Shown here: one piece after another, positions 1-4,781 of the stretch | Layout of the letters: the number at the start of each line of letters is the position of its first letter | How positions within the stretch are numbered: the first letter of the stretch is position 1 | Origin: Flavobacteriales bacterium | GTDB lineage: Bacteria; Bacteroidota; Bacteroidia; NS11-12g; UBA955 | Length of the DNA stretch: 6,870 bases | Direction: 5' to 3' | Assembly: GCA_947472115.1 (NCBI GenBank) | Contig: CANIZU010000101.1 | Location: forward strand, 1-6,870 | The notes under the pieces: generated by a model | Told to the model about the DNA's origin: nothing | Seen by the model: the letters and a program-made list of their open reading frames with translations, nothing else | Databases searched by the model: none | Program-made: the position numbers and the translations under genes

Positions 1-26
1 AAAAAAAATCCCTCTTTCGAGGGATT
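1..26 (-). terminator. Intrinsic terminator after tsf
   Basis: Read on the minus strand, an 8-bp stem (AATCCCTC pairing with GAGGGATT) is closed by a GAAA tetraloop and runs into a tract of at least six T at the window edge. It begins 8 nt after the tsf stop codon, so it most likely ends the rplM-rpsI-rpsB-tsf transcript. The C(GAAA)G loop is the classic stable GNRA type. The T tract may continue beyond the window. Confidence 0.9.
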
Positions 27-34
27 AAATATTC

Positions 35-868
35 TTAACCGAGTTGAACTCGTTTGAATCTTGTAACTGTGAGACCTGGCTCAACACTTGAAAGATATTT
101 CTCTACTGTCAATGAACCGTCTTTTACGAAGTCTTGTGCGATTAGCGTAGACTCTTTAAAGAACTTCTCCAATTTGCCGGTAGCGATACGATCAATCATG
201 GCTTCAGGCTTGCCTTCAGCACGCGCTTGCTCACGACCGATTTCCAATTCACGCTCGATGGTATTTGCATCCACACTGTCGCGATTTACAGCCACAGGAT
301 TCATTGCAGCAATTTGCATTGCAACATCTTTTCCAGCAACCATATTCGCATCAGTAGCAGCATTGTTCATTTCTACTAAAACACCCATACGGTAAGAACC
401 GTGAATGTAAGAAACAACATTAGAACCTTCTACCAACTCGTATTTTGTAACGTCGATTTTCTCACCAATCTTGGCAACCTCATCCATCAAACGATCGGCT
501 ACAGCCACACCATTCAACGACAAAGCTTTCAAAGCGTCTAGATCGGCAGGCTTGTTATCCATAGCCAACGTTGCGATACTTTTTGCCAATTCAACAAAGG
601 CTTCGTTCTTCGCTACGAAATCAGTTTCACAAGCGAGTAATACAATTACACCCGCATTACGTGAATCATTCACCATAGCAATTACACAACCTTCAGTGGC
701 TTCTCTATCGGCGCGCTTGGCAGCAATTTTTGCTCCCTTTTTACGCAAATAGTCCACCGCTGCTTCAAAATCACCTTGGGTTTCAACCAAAGCATTTTTA
801 CAATCCATCATTCCCGCACCGGTCATTTGGCGCAGTTTATTTACTTCTGATGCAGTTATTGTTGTCAT
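35..868 (-). CDS. tsf: Translation elongation factor Ts (EF-Ts)
   Basis: EF-Ts is the cytoplasmic guanine-nucleotide exchange factor that releases GDP from EF-Tu so that it can bind GTP and aminoacyl-tRNA again. The 277-residue product has the family architecture. A UBA-like N-terminal domain covers about residues 5-45 (KLRQMTGAGMMDCKNAL at 11-27). The TDFV motif at 82-85 lies in the region that inserts into EF-Tu. The core repeat carries HGSYRMGVLVE at 156-166, and the C-terminal part has QDFVKD at 245-250 before a closing beta segment. The ATG start gives the canonical N-terminus. The gene follows rpsB by 14 nt and is the last gene of the operon, with a strong terminator right behind it. 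Length and motifs are normal for the family, and nothing is missing. The rpsB-tsf pairing is conserved across most bacteria. Confidence 0.98.
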   Translation of the reverse strand: MTTITASEVNKLRQMTGAGMMDCKNALVETQGDFEAAVDYLRKKGAKIAAKRADREATEGCVIAMVNDSRNAGVIVLLACETDFVAKNEAFVELAKSIATLAMDNKPADLDALKALSLNGVAVADRLMDEVAKIGEKIDVTKYELVEGSNVVSYIHGSYRMGVLVEMNNAATDANMVAGKDVAMQIAAMNPVAVNRDSVDANTIERELEIGREQARAEGKPEAMIDRIATGKLEKFFKESTLIAQDFVKDGSLTVEKYLSSVEPGLTVTRFKRVQLG

Positions 869-882
869 AAATGATTTAAAAA

Positions 883-1632
883 TTATGCTTCTGCAGCTAC
901 TTCTGCTACTTCTGCAGTTGGGGCAACTTCTTCTTCAGACTTTTCACGCTTGCGCTCTTGGCTACCTTCGATGATGGCATCCGCAATTTCGCGAACGATC
1001 AAATAGATAGACTTAGATGCATCGTCGTTTCCAGGGATTGCATAATCCACTACAGTTGGATCAGAATTGGTATCAACCAATGCAATTGTTGGGATACCCA
1101 AACGAGTTGCTTCTGAAACTGCAATGTGCTCACGCTTCACGTCAACCATGAAAATAGCACCAGGCAATTTGGTCATATCTTCGATACCACCCAAAATCAT
1201 CTGCAATTTTGCTTTTTCACGATCAAACATCAAACGCTCTTTCTTGTTGATGCGGTCAAACGTACCGTCAGTTGCCATCTTGTCGATGTTCTGCATACGC
1301 TTAATGCTCTTACGAACAGTTTGAAAGTTTGTCAACATACCACCCAACCAACGCTGAGTTGTGAAAGGCATGTTAGCACGCTTCGCCTCTGCGGCTACGA
1401 TTTCTTTTGCTTGTTTCTTAGTAGCCACAAACAAAACCCGGCGACCCGAGCGAGCGATATTTTTAGCAGCGGCTTTCGCCTCTTCTAATTTACTTTCGGT
1501 TTTTTTAAGATCAATGATGTGGATACCATTCTGTTCCATAAAAATGTATGGAGCCATCCTGGGATTCCATTTGCGGGTAAGGTGACCAAAATGTACACCT
1601 GCTTCCAACAAATCCTGCTGAGTATATGCCAT
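883..1632 (-). CDS. rpsB: 30S ribosomal protein uS2
   Basis: uS2 is a late-assembling small-subunit protein at the head-body junction, needed for uS1 or equivalent binding and for translation initiation. The 249-residue product shows the S2 signatures: AGVHFGHLTRKWNPRM at 11-26, FVATKKQAKEIV at 68-79, RWLGGMLTNF at 94-103, and VDTNSDP with DYAIPGNDDASKSI between 186 and 209. The last 20 or so residues are a Glu/Ala-rich tail (EEEVAPTAEVAEVAAEA), encoded by an imperfect GCA/GAA-type repeat. Such acidic low-complexity tails are common and variable in this family. The ATG start lies 8 nt after the rpsI stop, so translation is probably coupled. Several ORFs on the opposite strand across this gene are reading-frame shadows. 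Confidence 0.98.
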   Translation of the reverse strand: MAYTQQDLLEAGVHFGHLTRKWNPRMAPYIFMEQNGIHIIDLKKTESKLEEAKAAAKNIARSGRRVLFVATKKQAKEIVAAEAKRANMPFTTQRWLGGMLTNFQTVRKSIKRMQNIDKMATDGTFDRINKKERLMFDREKAKLQMILGGIEDMTKLPGAIFMVDVKREHIAVSEATRLGIPTIALVDTNSDPTVVDYAIPGNDDASKSIYLIVREIADAIIEGSQERKREKSEEEVAPTAEVAEVAAEA

Positions 1633-1640
1633 GAGTATAA

Positions 1641-2021
1641 TTAACGTTTAGAGAACTGGAAGCGACGACGTGCCTTTTTCTGACCTGGTTTCTTACGTTC
1701 AACCACACGGGAATCACGCGTCATGAATCCAGCCTGTCTTAAAGGCGACTTCAATTCAGCATCGATATCAACCAACGCCTTCGAAATGGCCAAACGAACC
1801 GCTTGCGCCTGTCCGCTTACACCACCACCACAAACATTCACTTGAATGTCGTACTTGCCCGAATTATCGGTCAATGTCATTGGTGCCTGAATGGCTGATT
1901 GATGCCATGGAAGTGGGAAATAAACTTCCAATGCTTTCTTATTTACTACGATTGTGCCGTTACCTTCTTTCAGGTATACGCGGGCGACTGCGGCTTTTCT
2001 TCTGCCTGAGGTGTTTATCAT
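1641..2021 (-). CDS. rpsI: 30S ribosomal protein uS9
   Basis: uS9 sits in the head of the small subunit, and its basic C-terminal tail reaches the P-site tRNA anticodon loop. The 126-residue product begins with the typical SGRRKAAVARVYL segment (5-17). It has the conserved GGGVSGQAQAVRLAISKAL core at 65-83 and ends in the very basic tail KKPGQKKARRRFQFSKR. The final Lys-Arg that contacts tRNA is intact. The ATG start lies 5 nt after the rplM stop codon, consistent with translational coupling. The rplM-rpsI pair is one of the most conserved bacterial gene pairs. Confidence 0.98.
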   Translation of the reverse strand: MINTSGRRKAAVARVYLKEGNGTIVVNKKALEVYFPLPWHQSAIQAPMTLTDNSGKYDIQVNVCGGGVSGQAQAVRLAISKALVDIDAELKSPLRQAGFMTRDSRVVERKKPGQKKARRRFQFSKR

Positions 2022-2026
2022 ATGGC

Positions 2027-2470
2027 TCAGTTTTCGATATTCATTACTTTGGGCTGTTGTGCAGCATGAGGATGTTCAGTTCCTACGTACACAAACAAAT
2101 TGGTAAATAAGCGACGGCCCAAACGATTCTTGGGCAACATGCCTTTTACCGCCATCTCAATCAAACGCTCTGGCTTCACGTTCTTCGCCAATGTCGATCT
2201 TTGTCCACCTGGGAAACCCGTGTGGCGCAAATATTCTTTGGTTTCGAACTTACCAGCTGTCATCACAACATGTGCAGCATTGATTACAATTACATTGTCA
2301 CCGCAATCAACGTGTGGCGTAAAAGATGGCTTGTTTTTGCCACGGAGAACCGAAGCAATTTGAGAGGCCATACGGCCTAATGTCTGTCCATTTGCGTCAA
2401 CTACAAACCACTGCTTGTCAGCAGTCATTTTGTTTACCGAAACGGTTTTGTATGTACTTAGTGGATTCAC
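2027..2470 (-). CDS. rplM: 50S ribosomal protein uL13 (GTG start)
   Basis: uL13 is an early-assembling large-subunit protein that binds 23S rRNA. In E. coli it also represses its own rplM-rpsI mRNA, but I see no evidence for or against that here. The 147-residue product has WFVVDANGQTLGRMASQIA at 21-39, RGKNKPSFTPHVDCGDNVIVINA at 43-65, the FPGGQR motif at 86-91 and KGMLPKNRLGRRL at 109-121. I chose the GTG at 2468-2470. It gives the N-terminus MNPLSTYKTVSVNK, which matches the usual Bacteroidota form of this protein, and no ATG lies in frame upstream. The first in-frame ATG, at codon 15, would delete this conserved segment. No Shine-Dalgarno precedes the start, only an A-rich leader. This is the first gene of the operon. 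Confidence 0.96.
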   Translation of the reverse strand: MNPLSTYKTVSVNKMTADKQWFVVDANGQTLGRMASQIASVLRGKNKPSFTPHVDCGDNVIVINAAHVVMTAGKFETKEYLRHTGFPGGQRSTLAKNVKPERLIEMAVKGMLPKNRLGRRLFTNLFVYVGTEHPHAAQQPKVMNIEN

Positions 2471-2501
2471 GTTTGTAATTCTTACTTAGTTTTTGGGGTT
2501 G

Positions 2502-2532
2502 CAAAAATAGGAAATTTTCTCTCTAAGAGCAA
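2502..2532 (-). promoter_or_regulatory. Bacteroidota-type promoter of the rplM operon
   Basis: On the minus strand a TTG (2530-2532) is followed after 20 nt by TATTTTTG (2502-2509). This is an exact match to the Bacteroidota -33/-7 consensus (TTG, about 19-21 nt, TAnnTTTG). Initiation some 5-7 nt further on would give an A-rich leader of about 25 nt before the rplM GTG. That is too short for a large leader structure from this start site. It is the only good promoter in the 174-nt gap between the upstream gene and rplM. Confidence 0.75.
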
Positions 2533-2644
2533 GATATCCACAACTTTTTTTCATGCTTTTCTAAAATAGACACCAAAATCGTCGTGAACCTCAGTATTTA
2601 GGCTCCTTTTCCGCAATAAAAATGCAGCACAACGAACAAATCGT

Positions 2645-3388
2645 CTACCAATCGTCCTCGTCTGGTTGGAATGGCTCCCGCAAGGTTTTCTTAAATGCTT
2701 TCACCACTTCGGCCACCTCAGTGTCTGCCGCCATCAAATATCGATCGGTAAATTGGAAGCCCTTTTTCAATCGCATGTAATGCTCGTGATACGTCCGAGA
2801 AATCTTTGCCCCCAATCCATCTTCCACCTCAACATGCACAAAATTTCCAAATTGATACTTATATCTACTGTCCTTGAATCGCAAGCTCAACCGATATTCC
2901 AACATTCCCTCCTGCTTCTTATTGTACTTGCCATAAGTGCAAATCATAGGAATCGTAATCTTCAACACAATGCGCTCGGCAATCTTGTCCTCAATCACCA
3001 TCTTTTTATAGCCCTCTTTGCCAAAACGCTGCACCAAATATTTCTTGGCCCTCCAATACAAAGAATCAGCGCCACAATTCTCACAGGCCTCATCTTCGAT
3101 GATGTTTTCATAAAAAATTATCTCCCTCATCGAATCATAAGGTGGAACAAACCGGATGTACGGCGCCTTTTTAATAGCCGGCTCCTCTGCCGCACCACCA
3201 CCTTCAGCACCCCAGCCACCACCAGCATCTGCCGCCGGAGCCGTTGTATCACCGCCCGCAGCCGCAGGACTTCCACCATCGCCACCAAAGCCCCATTGTC
3301 CATATGCATCGGACATCGTCATCACAAAAAGCAGTATCACCGCCCATCGTAACCAAGATTTCTCTTGCCCATTACGAGTATTTCTCAT
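2645..3388 (-). CDS. Exported protein with DUF4468-like domain
   Basis: This is a 247-residue protein of unknown function, probably periplasmic or surface-associated. Residues 1-30 form a signal peptide: a charged N-terminus, a hydrophobic stretch WAVILLFVMTM at 15-25, and a likely cut near DAYG-Q. Residues 32-69 are a Gly/Ala/Pro-rich low-complexity linker with WGFGGDGG and GGGWGAEGGG. From about 85 to 240 follows a folded alpha/beta domain. Its pattern resembles DUF4468 (TBP-like fold) proteins of Bacteroidota: a strand REIIFYENI, a helix with DSLYWRAKKYLVQRF at 108-122, then strands IVLKITIPMICTYGK and LEYRLSLRFKDSRYKYQFGNFVHV. That family call is from recall of the pattern, not from a search. 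C102 and C105 form a CxxC pair. The frame stays open to an ATG at 3469, but I prefer the ATG at 3386-3388. It places the signal peptide correctly, and a candidate promoter lies between the two ATGs. It stands alone, with no clear terminator after it. Confidence 0.85.
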   Translation of the reverse strand: MRNTRNGQEKSWLRWAVILLFVMTMSDAYGQWGFGGDGGSPAAAGGDTTAPAADAGGGWGAEGGGAAEEPAIKKAPYIRFVPPYDSMREIIFYENIIEDEACENCGADSLYWRAKKYLVQRFGKEGYKKMVIEDKIAERIVLKITIPMICTYGKYNKKQEGMLEYRLSLRFKDSRYKYQFGNFVHVEVEDGLGAKISRTYHEHYMRLKKGFQFTDRYLMAADTEVAEVVKAFKKTLREPFQPDEDDW

Positions 3389-3421
3389 TGTATTCAATCG
3401 TGTAATTAAAATTTTAAAGCG

Positions 3422-3429
3422 CGAATATA
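3422..3429 (-). promoter_or_regulatory. Possible -7 element for the DUF4468-like gene
   Basis: Minus-strand TATATTCG differs from the Bacteroidota -7 consensus TAnnTTTG at one position. It lies 33 nt before the ATG at 3388, close to the 31-nt spacing of the rplM promoter. No TTG is found at the expected -33 distance, so this is weak. If real, it excludes the longer start at 3469, which lies upstream of the initiation site. Confidence 0.35.
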
Positions 3430-3512
3430 GGCGGACAGGCCATTTAAAATATCCCTGCCACCTTTTCATGCGAGAATTCCTTACACATTAACGACAAACT
3501 GCTCAAATTATT

Positions 3513-4529
3513 TTACACTTTTCCAGGAAACCTTCCCTTGGAAAAAATTCTGCCCGCTGGCTTACCCTTCCGCAACTGCACTTGGGTCTCAGCATCCAAA
3601 TGAATCACCGCCTTACATTCCTCCGAACAGCAATGCTCAAATTTTGCAGCGCAAGCATCGCACTGAATAAATAATAAATGACAACCCGTATTGGCGCAAT
3701 TGATATGTTTATCTGCGGGCTCACCACACTGATGACATTGCGCAATCACATCCTCCGTAATCCGCTCTGCCAATCGTTGGTCAAACACGAAGTTCACACC
3801 CTTGAATTTATTGTCCAAAGAAGACGCATTCACCTGATTCACATAGTTGATAATGCCCCCCTCCAAATGATACACCTCGTTGTACCCGTTGTGCTTCATC
3901 CATGCACTGGCCTTTTCACAACGAATCCCGCCTGTACAATACATCAGTATGGGTTTGTCCTTCTCCTCCTTATACAAATCCAATACACGCGCTAATTCCT
4001 CTCTAAACGTATCGGTATCCGGACAGCTAGCACCTTCAAACCTTCCCACTTCACTCTCATAATGATTCCGCATGTCGATGACCACAGAATCCGGCTTCTC
4101 CATCATCTCATTCCACGCCGCAGCATCCAAATACTTCCCGCTATTTTGCAAACTAAAAGTAGGATCCTCGATGCCATCCGCCACAATTTTTGCGCGAACT
4201 TTGATATCCAACTTAATAAACGACTTCTGTTTCTCTTCGATGGCGATGTTCAAGCGAATCCCTTTCAAAAAGTCAATAGTATAGACCACCGCTTTAAAGG
4301 CCTCAAAATGGACAGAAGGGAGCGCTAGTTGGGCGTTGATGCCTTCCTGGGCGACATATATCCTGCCAACCACTTCGAGTTGGGAAAAACGCAAAAACAA
4401 ATCGTTTCTAAACGACTCAGGATCGGAGATGGGATGATAACAATAGAAAGAGATGGTGGTGTAAGGACGCGTATCGGCATCCATTCGCCTTTTCAACTCT
4501 TCCCGGTTCAAAATGTTTCGCAATAACAT
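3513..4529 (-). CDS. trhO: tRNA uridine-34 hydroxylase TrhO (rhodanese family, YceA type)
   Basis: TrhO hydroxylates the wobble uridine (U34) of certain tRNAs to 5-hydroxyuridine, using O2 and an active-site cysteine in a rhodanese fold. The 338-residue product is full length and very like E. coli YceA. It has an N-terminal domain with GRIYVAQEGINAQL at 55-68, then KIVADGIEDP at 114-123. The rhodanese domain covers about 125-235, with IDMRNHYESEVGRF at 151-164 and the catalytic loop CTGGIRCEKASAWMKHNG at 198-215. C198 is the expected nucleophile. A Cys-rich C-terminal segment follows (C265, C268, C278, C283, C290, C293, C300, C301, C305), in the spacing of the family's putative metal-binding tail. 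The frame extends nine codons further to a TTG at 4556, but that TTG lies inside a perfect -7 promoter element. The ATG at 4529 also aligns better with E. coli TrhO. It is a single gene with its own promoter. Confidence 0.93.
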   Translation of the reverse strand: MLLRNILNREELKRRMDADTRPYTTISFYCYHPISDPESFRNDLFLRFSQLEVVGRIYVAQEGINAQLALPSVHFEAFKAVVYTIDFLKGIRLNIAIEEKQKSFIKLDIKVRAKIVADGIEDPTFSLQNSGKYLDAAAWNEMMEKPDSVVIDMRNHYESEVGRFEGASCPDTDTFREELARVLDLYKEEKDKPILMYCTGGIRCEKASAWMKHNGYNEVYHLEGGIINYVNQVNASSLDNKFKGVNFVFDQRLAERITEDVIAQCHQCGEPADKHINCANTGCHLLFIQCDACAAKFEHCCSEECKAVIHLDAETQVQLRKGKPAGRIFSKGRFPGKV

Positions 4530-4553
4530 GGCCAGAAAAGGTTTTAAGTAGGG

Positions 4554-4561
4554 CAAAGATA
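4554..4561 (-). promoter_or_regulatory. -7 promoter element of trhO
   Basis: Minus-strand TATCTTTG is an exact TAnnTTTG match located 25 nt before the trhO ATG, which would leave a leader of roughly 15-20 nt. No TTG is found about 20 nt upstream. That position is occupied by the hairpin of the preceding terminator, so the promoter appears to rely on the -7 element alone or on a degenerate -33. Confidence 0.6.
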
Positions 4562-4566
4562 AGATG

Positions 4567-4593
4567 AAAAAAGCCCCGTTTCCGGGGCTTTTT
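4567..4593 (-). terminator. Strong intrinsic terminator between the small lipoprotein ORF and trhO
   Basis: On the minus strand an 11-bp stem (AAAAAGCCCCG pairing with CGGGGCTTTTT) is closed by a GAAA loop and ends in a run of T. Its upstream arm begins immediately after the stop codon of the 42-codon ORF at 4594-4722. It is A-rich before and T-rich after the GC core, so it could act on either strand, but no plus-strand gene leads into it. It probably ends transcripts of the small ORF and any read-through from the large secreted-protein gene. Confidence 0.92.
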
Positions 4594-4722
4594 CTACATA
4601 TTTAAAAAGGAGTTGTGAAAATATTTTTTTCGAGCAGGCCTGCATGAATTCCCTCTGGAACTACCGCATGATTCCATAAAAATCATTGCTACAAACAGGA
4701 CCAACAAAATTCTCACTCTCAT
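4594..4722 (-). CDS. Small putative lipoprotein (42 aa)
   Basis: This short ORF has the layout of a Bacteroidota mini-lipoprotein. The N-terminus MRVRILLVLFVAMIFMESC has two arginines, a hydrophobic core at residues 5-16, and a Cys at 19 preceded by Ser, followed by Gly-Ser-Ser. This resembles the common SCGS-type lipobox, though Met at -3 and Glu at -2 are not ideal. The mature part would be only 24 residues, with a second Cys at 27 and a basic stretch (CRPARKKYFHNSF). The ORF fills the gap after the large secreted-protein gene, and its stop codon touches the upstream arm of a strong terminator, as expected for a real last gene. The sequence before the ATG is A-rich without a Shine-Dalgarno. 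I see no clear promoter of its own, so it may be co-transcribed with the upstream gene. Function is unknown; a chance ORF remains possible. Confidence 0.6.
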   Translation of the reverse strand: MRVRILLVLFVAMIFMESCGSSRGNSCRPARKKYFHNSFLNM

Positions 4723-4758
4723 TATTTTAGTATCAACTAATTTAACGCTAGGAGAACG

Positions 4759-4781
4759 AAAAAATTGTACTCTTCACAATT
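4759..4781 (-). terminator. Weak hairpin at the end of the T9SS-sorted protein gene
   Basis: On the minus strand AATTGT pairs with ACAATT (6 bp, plus one G-U pair) around a short loop, followed by four more T. The upstream arm shares two bases with the stop codon. The stem is AT-rich and probably leaky, which would let some transcripts continue into the small lipoprotein ORF and stop at the strong terminator beyond it. Confidence 0.4.

Noticed and set aside
54..752. Plus-strand ORFs of 113 and 93 aa opposite tsf
   Set aside because: They lie wholly antisense to a well-conserved gene and their translations show no domain; frame shadows.
890..950. Imperfect short repeat at the 3' end of rpsB
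   Set aside because: It is explained by the Glu/Ala-rich C-terminal tail of uS2 and is ordinary low-complexity coding sequence.
1067..1585. Three plus-strand ORFs (74-120 aa) opposite rpsB
   Set aside because: They overlap each other and the conserved rpsB frame, and no promoter or recognisable motif supports them.
1511..1717. Minus-strand 68-aa ORF across the rpsI-rpsB junction
   Set aside because: It is an alternative frame through two unmistakable ribosomal genes with no motif of its own.
2487..2556. 22-codon minus-strand ORF upstream of rplM beginning MKKSCGYLAL
   Set aside because: It would need to span the rplM promoter -33 and -7 elements, so the rplM transcript could not carry it as a leader peptide, and it is too short to support.
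2591..2610. Hairpin-like sequence (GAGCCT / AGGTTC on the minus strand) after the DUF4468-like gene
   Set aside because: It has only 6 bp including a G-U pair, an 8-nt loop and no T tract, so it does not qualify as an intrinsic terminator.
3430..3466. Imperfect inverted repeat (GGTGGCAGG / CCTGTCCGCC on the minus strand) after trhO
   Set aside because: It contains a bulge and wobble pairs, has a 14-nt loop and lacks a T tract; possibly fortuitous, not callable as a terminator or operator.
3156..3491. Plus-strand 111-aa Pro/Ala-rich ORF opposite the DUF4468-like gene
   Set aside because: Its composition is simply the reverse complement of the Gly/Ala-rich linker codons, which rarely produce stops on the opposite strand.
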